The notes beneath the pieces are model-generated. The model had not been told where the DNA came from. It saw nothing but the letters and a program-made list of their open reading frames with translations, and did no database searches. A stretch of 64,000 nt of DNA from Populus alba (Eukaryota > Streptophyta > Magnoliopsida > Malpighiales > Salicaceae): positions 14,392,204-14,456,203 of the forward strand of contig NC_133290.1 in the NCBI RefSeq assembly GCF_005239225.2. The letters run 5' to 3'. Position 1 is the stretch's first letter; the number at the start of each line of letters is the position of its first letter. Position numbers and translations under genes: made by a program. Positions 43,486 to 56,759 of this stretch are shown here, in pieces.

Positions 43486-44680
43486 AATCAATAAATAACT
43501 TACAAAATACCAAAAAATTTTTTATTAAAATTAAATGGGTTTTTATTTTAATGTTGTTGGTTTTAGATTTAGTTTTAACAAATAATTTAATTTATTAAAC
43601 TTTAGAATGGGTTAATATATTATAAGATTTAACTTAAAATAGATAAACTTCGAACTTAAAAATTTTTTAGATCAACTTATTACATCGATCTGAATATAAA
43701 AATATATATTTTTTATATATTTAAATTTAAAAATCTTAAATTTTTTTGGATCAGTTTGTAACATGGATTAATATATTTTTTAAAAAAAATCTTTAAAATT
43801 AATTTTTTATATAATTTTTAATTATTTTAATATATTAACATTAAAAATAAATTAAAAAAAAACTTTTAATTTCTACTCAAATTTCAAACACTGCCCTGTA
43901 ATTATGCTGTGAAAGTGAAGGATGGGCTTCCAAAAGATGGACCGGCCGAATTATTGTGGACATCCGAAAGCCGAAGTCTACTACATTTATTTTTTGCCTG
44001 GTTTAAAGCAAATTCTACTCCACGCCCCGTTCGATTTCCTTGACTGGTTAAAAGCATTTTAACGCTATTTATTGCCAAATAACCTGTAATGGACTGATGG
44101 TATGCTATTGCCTTTGTCTGTTCTGTTTCTAACGGTATGCCAATAACCTTCTCCAAGTTCTGCGTAAAATAGTGAACTTCATATCTGTCGATTGCATAAG
44201 AGATTCTGCAACTTTTTCACTTTCTTTGAATTTCAATGGAAGAAGTGGATAATGTGGTGAAGAATCTTACCCCATTGGAAGATGCACAACTCTGTGTGCT
44301 ATAAGAGAAAAATTCCCGATTAATCAAGAACTTCAGCCTGGTGGGAGACACAATCATGAAAAGCTATGGATTGAATGCATAGAATTCACAGAAACAAGTC
44401 ATTAACTACAGTAATACTGCATCAGCTGTACAAAAGAAATGCTGTGCCTTCCGAGACAGATTCGGAATCGATCCTCTTTCTATCTCTATGATCAAAAACT
44501 TTCATCAGGTTATAACAGTCTTTCAGAGAACATTTGAAGAGGAAAATCAAGGTCGTGTGCTGCTGCAGACTAGACAGAGGGAGGGAAGATTTCTGCGAAC
44601 TATGCATAATCCAGTCTGTCGTGCCTTCGAAGATTCCAAGCCACCTGAATAAGTTCTAGAGACAATAGAAGCTTATGAGG

Positions 44681-47600
44681 CTAAGGAGATGGGCTCTCAT
44701 CATCTGAACTGGAATCATCAGTTCGCCTTCCGACAATTGCTGGGAACAGTTTCTGAATTGCATTTTCAGGTTTCTGACTGTTGGTTGCTTTCACTTCCCG
44801 AACCTCTTTTTTGGTTGTCGTAATTGGCCTCTTTGCTCTGTCATCTCTTACCTCTTTACATGTCTTATCTATCATTATCAAGAAATCTCGTACAATTGTA
44901 AACAAACGCAAACCTTCATCCATTCCTGCATTCCCATGAAAATAGTCTGCTGTGCTCTTCACCAGAGCCGTTATCCTCCTTTCTTCTTCTGACATGCTTG
45001 ACATTTCAGACTCTGCACGCTCCAAAAAGCTAGCCAGTGCATGATAGAATTCACCGTCTTCTCCCAAACTCTTCAAGTCAGAGTCTAGGAAAGCCTTGGT
45101 TTTTGTTAATGATTGGTTAAGTTTCGACACTGTAGATGTTAGAACATTAGCGTCTATGATCGCTGCCTTTCTTACATCTTCAAGTTCAGTGCTTAAACCT
45201 GATACCACTTGAAGACCAAGGTTTCGGTAGTGCGCTGCTGATGCTGGGTTAGCATTGTCAATATATTCATCTGACTTCACACTGGAGAAGCTCAGGCTAG
45301 GTCTTGCTGTGCGGACAGCACGAATGCCTTCAGAACGAATGGTCTCCTGAACGACAAAGTGCAAGAGTGTGGTTTTTCCATCTATTCCCTTGACATCAGA
45401 AAGTTTCAAGAGCGTGTCAAGTTTGAATGCCTGTGCTCCACCGCGGTATGTACCATCATTCATTCGGTTACCAGTTTTAAGAACTGCCTCTAGGAGTTTC
45501 AGAAATAGCCTGCTGTTTCTGAGTTTGTTGCAAGCCACCTGTCATTTGTATAGGAATAATCTTAATTAGACTTACACAGGATCCCAGAAAAAAAACTAAT
45601 ATACTCTCGGATTAATTAGGACAACAGAAGAACAAGTGAACCTTGTCTCAACCGACCATGCATGTCTTTACAAACAGGTGGATAATCTATCAGAACTCTA
45701 TGAAACATGTTATCTGCATTATGGAAATCTGTACATCTGATGTCTCACCTCAAGAGTTGCAAAGGACTCTTTAAGGCCTGAAACTTCTTCCCGTAGAGCA
45801 CTCATGAATATTAATGCCTCTATTCGTCTGAAAGCAAACGGTATTTCTACCAAGACTTTGAGGAAACGCTCTGCAGGACCTAGCTGAGAGATGTCATCAG
45901 CATATAACCTAAGCTTCAACTCCTCTTCTGATGTCGGTGCCATCTTCAGCAATGTCTGAAGGAGCTCCACTGGTAGCTCATTACCTGATCATTTGGTAAA
46001 CAATTAAGCTTAAGGTCCCTTGTGCTGAAACACAAGTGTATTAACAGCTGACCATTTAAACCCTCATTTATTTTCCTATTATCTTAATTTATTATCTTTA
46101 CATTCTTTATTTGAATTAACCAAATAAATCTTATCATATTTTGCTTAATGATATACCAATGCTGGGTGGTTTTCAAAGTTATATATATAACTCATTTACA
46201 AGTGACAAAAATTGTAACCATAAAGAAGAAATTGTCTGATGAAACTCATTGTTAGAGACCATAAGGAAATGGAGATCACCTTCTTGCAAAGCATTAAGGA
46301 CTTCTTCGGTAGTCACATTCAGTGCTCGTAGAAGAATGGATAGATTTTGTGCTTTCCTTGGATTGATGATCTGAATATACTGGATTGAAGGTTCAGATGG
46401 ATCTCTCTTGCTATCATTTTTACTGTTATCCACAGAATTATAACCAAATAATGACTCTATCATCTCCTCACTGAACCTGTAAGGTCGGAATGTTTAATGG
46501 ATGATTCAACAAAAGAAAATAGCTTGCAGAGCTAAAATTGAGTTCAAGTGAGATTTGTAGCTTACTGGAATGAACCGGAACTGATCTCATTCCAGACCAT
46601 TGAGTGATCAGGGTTGGCCACAACCTTATCCCAAAAGAATGGCTTTAACTTGGCTTTTGGAGCTTCTTCACTATCAAGATCATCTCCCTCGCCGGGATTC
46701 TCACGATGTGGTCCAAGGGGGGAAGGCTTCAACTTGCCTTTAGAAGGAGGAACTGGTGGAGCGCGACCAGCTTTTGGAGGCACCGGGGGACGAGGAGCAG
46801 CAACCGGAGGTGGTGGTGGTGGTGGCGGTCTAGGAGGTGGAGGAGCAGGAGTTCTTCCAGGAGGAGGTTTTAGAGGAGGAAGTGCTTCTCCTGCATGAGC
46901 TTCTACTGATGGTGCGTCTGCCAGAGAGGAATCATGATTTCCATATTTCGTTGACAGATTGCTTTGGAGCGTAGTGTTTCCACTATTAGAACTGTGCTCT
47001 TTGGAACTGGAATTTCCTAAGCTCAAAGAACTTTGAGAGGTAGCTGAAAAGAGAAGATAAAGTTAAATCATAATTAGTACATTCTTCAGAAAATAACTAT
47101 TACAATGAATAAATGACAAGCCGGGGTCCTGAAAATGCATTACTATTAGACAGATTGAAGTGCAGAAGAGGCCTCTCATCTCTTTTTCCACCTCCAGGGC
47201 CAATTTTGTTGCTACTACCCCTACAACAGCACCAGCAAATGAAGAGCGTCGCAACAAAACAAAATGTTCCTGCTGCAGTTGCAGCAACAGCAACAATAAG
47301 ATTCTGATCAACGCCCTTATGCACTGGTGGTGGAGGAACTTGTTTATGAAAATGTGAACTGGGTGGAGAATGTTTTCCTGGTGATGGAGGAGGAGGTGAG
47401 TCACTCATATCTTGTAGGCGATACAATTTCTTTTCAAAGAACGAAAGGGTCAGTCTCCTCGGAGATGAAGAGCTGACAACTGCTAGATTGAATGGTGCTG
47501 AACCATAACCTGGGGATGCTGCTGCAGGCGCTGATGGAGTAAGGCTTGGTTTTGTCTGTCGATGAGTATTGCTAGCTAGATATCCTCTGTGACTATTACA

Positions 47601-48361
47601 CAAATCTAAAAGAAACTTAACACACTTGATGAAAGAATGTCTAGAACTATCTCCATGGTAAGAAAAGTGAAGATTTTTCTCTCTTAAACAATAATCCAGA
47701 ATTTCTTGTTTCATTTTCGGTGATAGAACACTTAAGGATTTATCAATGTTTTCTTTTGTGAGCAATCTTGATTTCAACTCAAAATTAGCTTCCTGCAGCA
47801 TATCTAAATCGAAATCTTCGAAAGAGCCATTCCTATCTACCAATTCCTTCCAGCAATGAATCCATGTTTGTTCTTCCTGAAAATATAATATTTCATCAAA
47901 AACCAGAGAGAAGAACTCAATCCTATGTCAAAACAATAAAACCAAACATTCTATATTCAATCCACAGTTTCACCTCTTCCTAATCACACTTTTTCTCCTG
48001 CTACCACAAGCACATTTGCAACAATCTGCTTCTGAACCATGGAACCAAAAAATAAATTTGCAAGCCATACCACCTAAAATCAACATGCTACAGAAGAGTC
48101 TGAATTTTGAAGCCATATAATTTTCCGTCTACCATCATTAATCATTGAACGACTCAGAAAAGGAAGAAAAACAAGCATTTTTCAGACACAAAAAATAAAA
48201 ATAAAAAAAGGCCAACATACCGTTTTTTCCTTTAGCTCAGGATCACAATTGCCAAAAAGCATATCTGCTCTCCTTTTGCCCTCTATACTCCCCATTGCCA
48301 ATGTACAAAGAAGAATGACATAAACAATTGCATAACCTGCTCTCAGTCTTCTCAATTCCAT
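44681..48361 (-). CDS. Class I formin (FH1-FH2 actin nucleator)
   Basis: Six exons: 48361-48221, 47876 to about 47104, about 47043 (or 47030) to 46566, 46476-46280, 45984-45749 and 45538-44681. The protein is about 890 residues. It starts with a signal peptide (MELRRLRAGY and a hydrophobic run to about residue 23). An extracellular part follows with SPPPP motifs, then one membrane helix (LIVAVAATAAGTFCFVATLF) and a CCCR stop. FH1 is a proline-rich block (46760-46880). FH2 starts at KLKPFFWDKV and continues through LFGYNS, PRKAQNLSILLRAL, ERFLKVLVEIPF, LKTGNRMNDGTYRGGAQAF and LDSDLKSLGEDG. Class I formins anchor to the plasma membrane and cell wall and nucleate actin filaments. The exon 2/3 junction is uncertain: a donor at about 47104 with an acceptor at 47031 fits the phase. 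A CTATATATAG box (48458-48467) lies about 100 bases upstream. Confidence 0.92.
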
Positions 48362-48457
48362 TTCCTCTCAAATCAACACTCCTTTCACATATTACCCTTT
48401 TCATTACATCGGATACTAATGCAACCCAAAGGCAGAAAACATGAGATGTTGTTCTTC

Positions 48458-48467
48458 TATATATAGC
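48458..48467 (-). promoter_or_regulatory. Candidate TATA box of the formin gene
   Basis: CTATATATAG about 100 bases upstream of the formin start codon. Confidence 0.4.
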
Positions 48468-49739
48468 ATATATGCCACCCTGCGGAAAGCAGATTGCTGT
48501 ATCCTTTTTATCTCCCAAAAAGTCTTTCCTGCATCAACTTCGAAAATATCCCCGTAACTATATGGTGTTTATCAATCTTAATTTCTCAAATCAGATTAGA
48601 GCAGCAGCAGCAGCAACGTTTGTGTCAAAACTTGATGTCGAAGGTAGGCAAATGTTGTGTTAAAAGCAACTGAAGAGCCACAATAACATGAAGGTAACAA
48701 AAATGGATGTGGAAGATGGAATTAATGGTTTTGGATCCTACGAAATTGTAAAAGAAAGCAAAAAAAAAAAACATGAAAGATTATAGAATAGGTTTTTGTT
48801 GATTATTTTCTTAAGTATTTACTTCATTCGAATGTTTCATGTTTTTCGGGGGAGGGAAGGAAGAGTTGACGCGTAAAGGGACGTGAGGAGAACAATGTGG
48901 GACACCTTTTTTTGGGGTTTTTTTTTTGGAAGATTGACGATTATCCATAATTTATTATTTAGTTTTAAGGAGATCACTATATTTTTTAAGAATAAGATTT
49001 GGGATTACTCTTTATTGGCAAAATTCTATAATTTCATCCCTTTTATAGCAGAGATTTTAGTTTTAGTTTTAATTTGATTCTGAATCTCATATTCTAAGCT
49101 CATTTGATTTGATAAATTCCACGATTCAAGGAGGAAAGGATTTGCATTTTGGGATCCCCTCTCTGAAGCAGAGGATTTGGTAATTAGCAGGCTCAACGAG
49201 TAATCAAATCTTTAAAGATATAAAATATGTATGATTTTTAAAAATTACTAGTTTAAGTCTTCTAAATTTTAGAATTATTAAAGATTTATATAATTATTAA
49301 TTTTATAACTTATAAGATTAATTAAAGTATACATATATTTACATTAATAAATAAAAAATATGATATGATTATAGTTTTGTGACAGAAAAAAAAATAGTTG
49401 GAATTGAGGGAAAGTTTCGTGTATTTTTAATTTTAAAAATATAAAACATTATTTTAAAAACTTTATCTCTTTTCAGTCCTTAAGATTAACACAGAAAAAT
49501 AAGTTGTCTCAAGAGCACCCTCTACCCCAAAAAAAAACGATTGCTTATTTATTTCCTCGTTTAAAAAAGCAGCACACGAACACAAATAGTCAAAAAGTTG
49601 TTTATTTCCTCATTAAGAACAAAAGATTTTCATTAGCTGCATGAACTCGGTAAGTTGTGTTGTTATTGATAAAAAAAAAAAAAAAAATTAAAAGAAATGG
49701 TGTTTTTTATTTGATTTTTATGAGGTTGTCTTAGTTTCA

Positions 49740-50240
49740 TTATTCGGATTATGGGTTTGATAAATTAACTCAGGTTAACTTAGTTTATTTTTTTATGTCT
49801 TTTTTAATTGATTTTGTTTTTTAATTTTATTATTTAATATTGAGTTGATCGAGAATTGATCTCCATAATTTATTTCAATTTGTTTTTTATAGAGTAGTTA
49901 TTTTGGTTTTATGACTCAGGTCATGGATTTGATAGGTTAACTCGGATTGACTCGAACTATTTTTTTTATTTTTTTAATTATTTTTTTTCTCAATTTCTTC
50001 TTTTAACATTAAGTTAATTGAGAATCAAGTTTCATAATTTGTTTTGATTTATTTTATATAAGATTATTATAATCTCATAACCTAATTTATGAATTTAGTA
50101 AGTTAACTCATGTTAACCGAGTCAATCCAATATATTGTTGTCTTAATTTTTTAAAAATATATATATTATCTTGAAAAAAAATTTTTAATCAAATTATATT
50201 TTTTTAATTGTTTTAAGTTATCTTTAAAGTTATCATGTAG
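49740..50240. repeat. Three diverged tandem units of about 170 bp
   Basis: The phrase meaning GGTTTGATAAATTAACTC recurs near 49754, 49925 and 50091 (spacings about 172 and 166). In each unit it is followed by a T-rich stretch and then, in the first two, by TTGAGAATTGATC or its variant. The surrounding 48700-51600 holds no gene I can support. Confidence 0.55.
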
Positions 50241-51641
50241 ATGTAATTAAATGAAGTCAAACTCCCATTTACTAAAAAAAATAAAAAATAAGAATGCTTA
50301 AAACATTTGTTGACGTTAAAAATAATTGATATGACCGGGGGCCATGACAAAACATTCAAGACATTTTTTAGATTTAGATTGTGCTATCAATAGAAAATAA
50401 TTAAGTATTAGGCATAATATGATTTGGGTTTTGGAAAGTTTAGTAAATCATGGGAATTAATAGCAAAAACAGAGGAATTGTGATAAATAAAAAATAGAAA
50501 CTATAGCAATAGATAGATTCAACTACAGCACAGATTCTCCCGGAAAAAAGAAAAGAAAGAACAAAATGGTCAATTGCCCCCTTAAAGTTTGAAGTAAATC
50601 CAATTTCCCCCCTCATGTTTCAATTATGTAAATACTTTCTTTCAGTTTCAATCATGTGCCAATGTTTCTTTCCATGCTACCTATATATATATATATATAA
50701 AAGATACAAAATTGAACCCTCTGTTTTTTTTTTATAATTGCAGTTTGATATATATTCTATTATTTTTTATAATTTCACAAAAAAAAAAATTGTTAGTTGA
50801 TTCGATTCGGGGATGTCAGGGGAAATTGATGCAATTGAAACATCAGGAAGTGAAACCAAATTTACCCTAAACCTTAAGGGGTAAATTGAAATTAACTAGA
50901 AAAAGGAAAAGGAAAAGAACACAGATGACATGCGCTTGCTATGGGAAATATCCTGATGTGCAGACCTATTCTCTGCTACTCCAACTAATTATAAAATCTT
51001 GCAGCAAAATGTGACTTAAAGCATGATGATAGAGGTCAATCTCAGGAGCTAGGGCTGTTTGAAAGATATAGGGTTTTAGGAAAGGCAAAACCTCTGCAAT
51101 GTTCTCTATGTAATTCCCTTAACCTCAAGTCTATAACCGATAACAATAAAATTAACAATTGTGTTAACCTGTAAGAACTTACCAAACCTTGTAGCCTATC
51201 TTTCTTAATAGATGCTAATGTTAAGGAATTAACAAAGTAATGCTAATTTTACAGGTAATTCTTCCCACTAATGAATCTCTTTAATCTAATGGTTGAGTTT
51301 TTTGGGAAGAATCTTTCAGTAAGATTGCCATAAATCTTGACAACATGTTCCATGTAACCTGCTGACATCTCCTATGAAAATGACAAACTTATCACAAAGC
51401 TGAAACTCATGCATAAAGAAACAATAAATCCATGTAAATACCAACATCCAACATTATTCAAGTTCCAAACTTCAAACAAGAGTAGAATCCGAAGTTCATA
51501 AGGAAAACACGCATACTACAGCTTCTGCTAAAACCCATATCATGGTAAACTACAGAAGTTGATGATCTTATTGATATAAGCCATAATAAAACTTGGACGA
51601 AGGACCCTAACAATAAAACTCTCCTCACTTGGTGTTTAATC

Positions 51642-53876
51642 TCAGGCACTGCCCTGCCCACGACCTTGAAGGTTCCAGTGCTTTTGAGTTCTGAGGTACT
51701 CGAGGCTTAGGTGTGGACTAACAGGCAAGTGTGCCTCTTTGGGTTGATGGTCATCTTGCGGTGGATTCCTACATGAAACAAAATTGCAAGAAATTAATTT
51801 ACAAATGATAATCTGTGTGTACTATTTTCTTTTAACTCGTTCTTGATATGGTTTACGAAAGAGGAGTTATCATGCATGACCCAATGCTCAAATGTGCTTG
51901 TCAGAGGCCCAAAGCTAACAGATTTTGATTAAGTTGAGAAATTACGACCACGAATTACCAGTTTCCATTGCCATCCACAAGCTCTTCAGCGGTCAAATGA
52001 GCATCCCTGGTAGCAGCGGGAGGCACCTATGAACAAAAATACAGAATGAAACAGCATAGATTAGATAAACATCAAAAAGTAATGCAAGATGAACAATGCA
52101 GAAGCTTTTGAGAGCATTTTCCAGTTTGTGTTCCCCATTTCTACTGCCCCTGCCGTTCTCCCTCTCAAATTACCTGAAAACACCCAGACTTCTGAAGGTC
52201 TATAGGTTCATGAAAAATCTCCATCTAAGAAGAAGGGTAAGGAAATTGTTAGTTTTAATAAAGTTGAAATGGGATTACATAATTGACAGGGGAAACGTGT
52301 ACCCACAGTTAGCTTTTCTATATTTTGAATTGCATCATTAAGAAATTGTTGGTGCGCAATGGCATCGTGAACTGAGTTGATATTCACCACATCTGGATTG
52401 TAAGACCTGTTTTTTTATAATAAAGAAGAATACAGCAATGTTTATTATCAATGAAAAAAAGATTTATATTATTGAGTTATCATTTACATGTTCATATATA
52501 AAAATAAAAAAATGGGATGAATAGAGGATTTAAATTACAGTCTTGGTTAACCATGCAAAAACAATTAAAAAAAAAAAGATACTGGCCTCATCTTTTCTTG
52601 TCTCTCTTGTAGTTTCTGGGTGATTTCATGGAGTTTCTCCTGAAGCGCCTATTAAGCCATAAATAAATAGTTCATAGAATAAAATAATTTCATCATGTTT
52701 CGAGTAGAGTTTGTAAGAAAGCACTCTATAAAAATGTGTTTCAAAAAGTTACCTCTATCCTGAGTTTGTTTTCCATACACAAGGTAGTGGAACATCCATA
52801 TGACAAAAGAAAGAATTCTAATCAGAGAAAGTTCTCACAAAATTAACTCTTAGGTTTCTGTGTATATGGTCTATGAGTGTGTATGTGTGTGTGTTTGTTG
52901 GGAGAGAGAGAGAGAGAATCAAACTTCGCAATGTTTTCCAGCATTTCTCTTTCATATTTCATGCGCTTGAGATTTTGGTACAAATACTGAAAGAACAAAT
53001 AATGGCAAATCAAGATCTCAAACACATCTTCTTCACAAAAAAATAAAAAAAAAAAGGATCCCAAACACAAGCACAATTCATATGTATACACGGACAGAGG
53101 CACACACATAAGAAAGTATACTGAGAAAGAGAGAGAGAGATCTTACCCCCTCCTGTTCAATTGGTCTGCACATCAAAATAAATATTGTGAATAAAACAAA
53201 CGATTAATAAAAAGACATTGAAAATTTTCCAGTAAAAATCTAACAAAGATATCCACATTATCCAAAAACAACTAGGCATGTGTGAATCTAAAAGCCTGTT
53301 TGGTATTATGATAGCAATTTCTTTTCAAAGTACTTTTCATTTGAAAATACATCAAAATAATAGTTTTTCATTTTTGACATCGGTACATCAAAACGATATG
53401 AAAACAATAACAAAATATTAATTTGAAGCAAAGAAAAAAAATCATTTTTTTTCAAAAGAGCTTTTAAAACATAAAAAACAAATAGGCTATAAATCAAAGA
53501 ATCAAGATGAAGAGAATAATAGACCCACCCTGCTTCTAGTACATTGGACTGGTCAAAATAGCGAAGAAAGATGTCTTCAATCCTACAAAATCATTTAAAG
53601 ACTGTCAAAATTATTTACATAGGAAAATCACAGTAGAATAAACACAAAACATGAATCTATATTGTTCTTAACTAAATAGTTCTATATCAACCTTCCATTG
53701 CTAGAAAAGGTAGTCAATCTACCATTAGGAGAAAATATCAAAAGACCAACATCTATATCACATAGCACAGACAATTCAGTGGCTTTCTTGATAATCCCAT
53801 CTCTACGTTTCGAGTATGTTATTTTACGACGAGAGGGATTATCAATTTTCTTCAACGCAAGCTTGTTCCGACCCAT
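51642..53876 (-). CDS. MIKC*-type MADS-box transcription factor (AGL66/AGL104-like)
   Basis: Exon 1 (53876-53692) encodes a MADS domain: MGRNKLALKKIDNPSRRKIT, YSKRRDGIIKKATELSVLCD, IDVGLLIFSPNGRL. Further exons: 53582-53529 (RIEDIFLRYFDQ), 53165-53147 (19 nt), 52986-52925 (YLYQNLKRMKYEREMLENIA), a small uncertain exon ending at 52753, 52648-52587 (ALQEKLHEITQKLQERQ), 52406-52307 (SYNPDVVNINSVHDAI), 52224-52174, 52026-51959 and 51768-51642 (stop). With a 7-nt exon at 52753-52759 the total is 735 nt, or 244 residues, in phase. The pattern RIED, then a coiled coil, then YNPD matches MIKC* S-clade proteins, which act mainly in the male gametophyte in Arabidopsis. It is shorter than usual for that clade. 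One donor (TGAG|GCCAGT at 52587/52586) would be GC. A possible 5' leader exon lies near 55560-55760. Confidence 0.82.
53290..53490. repeat. AT-rich MITE-like repeat in MADS intron 1 region
   Basis: Starts GCCTGTTTGGTATTATGATA, contains TTGAAAATACATCAAAATAA and CGGTACATCAAAACGATATG, and ends CTTTTAAAACATAAAAAACA. This is the clearest copy of the family. It lies between MADS exons 3 and 2. Confidence 0.6.
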
Positions 53877-55559
53877 GGATGGGATAATTAGAGAAGAAAC
53901 TGAAGAGGGAAAATAATTTATCCCAAACTACTCTGAGATATATAAAAGGAGAAGGTTGAATGAACTAAATCTCTCTGGGATTACAAAAGGAGGATATGAG
54001 TAATGGAAATGTGACAAATGTTCAAATTACCGTCTTTATCGCAAGCATTTTTCTTCGGGTGTAAGAAAACGCATATATGCACGAATTAATTACACCAACC
54101 CCAAAATTAACGCAGCTGTTCTAAATTTAGAATCTACACAACAGAACAAGCTTCAATAGATTGGGTGCAGAGACTAGGTAGAAGTAGGGCCACTTGAAAG
54201 GATATTTTTTTGTGTGTAACGCAATTTAAAGTAAAAAATAAAAGACTAACTAGAGCGCTAGAAACAATGTGCATTTCATAAAAGAACCGGCAGATATAAT
54301 TACTAAAATTTTAGAAAAAATAAAAACTCGGTGGCGAAATCATATACAGAAATGCTCAGAAGTGCTAACCAATGTCCAGCCAAGTATCTAAATTTGGAAT
54401 AACTTGCAATGGATAGAAGCAAATTATAAAATTCCTGAAAGATGCATTACTCTCAAGAATATCTTGGTGAAAATACTTGAGCATATTTCATTTACAACAT
54501 ATAGATTGTATGCACTTGAAATCCCACAGTTATCAAGACCTGGTAAACGAGTTCAGTAAACTAATTAGACCACTTGAATCTTACGCTTCCTCAAGATATT
54601 CTCACATCATAAAAGGAAAATGAGTATATATATGCATAAACTGTTAAGGTCTAACGAATCTCTTTTTCTTTCTTTCTTTCTTTTTCTTTCCTTTTTCTTT
54701 TTCTAGACCATCAACTTTGAGTACTTTATCGAACTAATGAAACCTGAGGTATATGCTAGGAGGATATGCAAATTCAGCTCCTGAGTCTCCTCTGTATTCT
54801 TCAATCAATATTTTTTTGAATTATAAAATGAAAAAGCTCTAAAGTTTCACTACATGCATAGACGAGAGAAATTTTACGTCGATTAATTTCTCCATATTAT
54901 AAGCTCTTGAAGCAAAAAGAAGAATAATACCGGAAAGTGGAAACATAAAACTAGGACTCAAACACAGGCTAAGAAAATTGTAAGCCAACCCTCACAATCC
55001 AAATCAAATACCACTTAACAAAACACCTCTAGAAAAGCACTATCAACACTTACAAATAATGTTTAAAGTCAGACATTCTTTAACCTAAACCCTGAATTTC
55101 GATCCCCTTATAAAAAGTAGCTTATTGCCAAAGAACTTTAGGAAACTTCTATAGTTTCATTAGGGCACAAGTCGAATTGATTGGCAATTTGCTCCACAAA
55201 CAATTAACATTCATCATGATAGCATAGTCCACTGATCATATCATATAAAATTTCACTGGCCCAAAAAATCCCCACCTTTCTACCTTCTATCAAAAATACA
55301 TTTTAGCTACTAACCATTAATGTCAAGAACCGGTTAAAAAAACAAGACATTGCCTGTTAGTTATCAACTTAGTGATCAAAGCAAAGCAAAGCAAGAAAAG
55401 AAAGTGATTTTTAATGGGACAATTTATCAAAAACACATTTGAGAACCATTAACTATAGCAGAAGATTATGTAAAAGTAATTAATTTCAGGCAACAAGATA
55501 TCTTTGACAAAAAAATAGAAAGAAAGCCAATAGAGCAACTTTTCTTTACCTGTAAAAAG

Positions 55560-55760
55560 TGGAGAAGCTTAACCCATTGTGGAAACCAAGGGAGACCCAG
55601 ATTCAAAAACGCTTAATATATCATCAGAAACAACTAGCGTCGCCATTTTTTAAGCTTCGAGTCCTAAAGAGCTCAGGCTCCGATGTCCCAAAGAACGGAA
55701 TGGAAACCACCCTCCCACTTCAACGATTAGGAGAAAAGAGTGGCCTTTTTAAGTGAAACA
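55560..55760 (-). other. Possible untranslated first exon with a short upstream frame
   Basis: On the minus strand a less AT-rich stretch ends in a good splice donor, CAG|GTAAAG, near 55550. It contains a 25-codon frame starting MATLVVSDDILSVF and closing before the donor. It could be the 5' leader exon of the MADS gene about 1.7 kb downstream. The remaining sequence 53950-55550 shows no other gene. Weak support. Confidence 0.25.
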
Positions 55761-56578
55761 TTCAATCTTGCTCTTGTATTTTGATTTATAATGCAGCTTC
55801 CTCCCTGAAAAAAGTAGGAAACAATTAAGCAATCAAGGTGTCCTTCCTGCCACATACATCTGATACGGCTAGCCATTTAACCCGATCTAATGCATAGTCG
55901 CTTTAATCCATTCGAAGAAAATGATGTATACCCCACTATCAAGGGATATAGACAGCATAGTTTCAAGAACTAGCTTCGACAAGGCTCAAGTCGTAGCTTG
56001 GATGAACGATAAATTTAATAAAAAAACACTAATAAATTTATGATTAGATTTTAACAGGTCAGCTAAGTTTTTTTTATATATATATTTTTTCTTGAACCTA
56101 GATTTAAATCTTGTATTAGTTAAGTCTTGAATTAACCCGTTATCTGATCTAATTTTAAAACAAAACAACGATGGATAGAACTAAAGAAATTATATTTTAA
56201 TATCATTTATTTTTAATCTGAATAATTTTTTTCAATCTTTTTGTTTATGTTCTTTTTATTAAATTCTTCCATTGTATCTTTCATCTTCATTGAAGCAATA
56301 ATTTATTTTGAAAGAATAAATCCCCATGATGCACAAATAAATTTCTTTCTCACGCACTCATCACAGCCTAGTTCTCCAGACAAAATTTGAATATTGCATC
56401 AATCTTTCTCGACTAGAATTGTAATGGCAAAAATTGAACAAATTAATTTTCATGTACCAAATTTGCATTAAGCAAGATATTGGAGGTCGTCAAACTACTA
56501 AATATTGAATGCTGATTGACCATGTAAATTTTTAATATTATATTGTTAATTAATTGGAAAGAATGTTCTTTCAACGCT

Positions 56579-56651
56579 GGGGATGTAGCTCAGATGGTAG
56601 AGCGCTCGCTTAGCATGCGAGAGGTACGGGGATCGATACCCCGCATCTCCA
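56579..56651 (+). tRNA. tRNA-Ala (anticodon AGC)
   Basis: 73 nt. The acceptor stem GGGGATG pairs with CATCTCC (one G-U), followed by discriminator A. The D arm reads GCTCAGATGGTAGAGC, the anticodon loop CTTAGCATG (AGC), and the T arm CGGGGATCGATACCCCG. No intron and no encoded CCA. A T run follows at once (56652-56656), a normal RNA polymerase III stop. Confidence 0.97.
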
Positions 56652-56656
56652 TTTTT
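56652..56656 (+). terminator. RNA polymerase III T-run terminator
   Basis: TTTTT directly after the tRNA-Ala, followed by a second T run. Confidence 0.8.
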
Positions 56657-56759
56657 CCCTTTTTACACTCACTCCTCTCTAGCTACAGTAACCTCTCGTT
56701 TCTTCAAGCATTTAAATTCTTTTCATCCATGAATGGCATTTCTACTTGAATGGGGTGTG

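Noticed and set aside
43902..44156. An 84-codon minus-strand frame starting MEKVIGIPLE
   Set aside because: No family recognised, no good splice sites or promoter seen. It may be the 3' untranslated region of the formin gene or chance.
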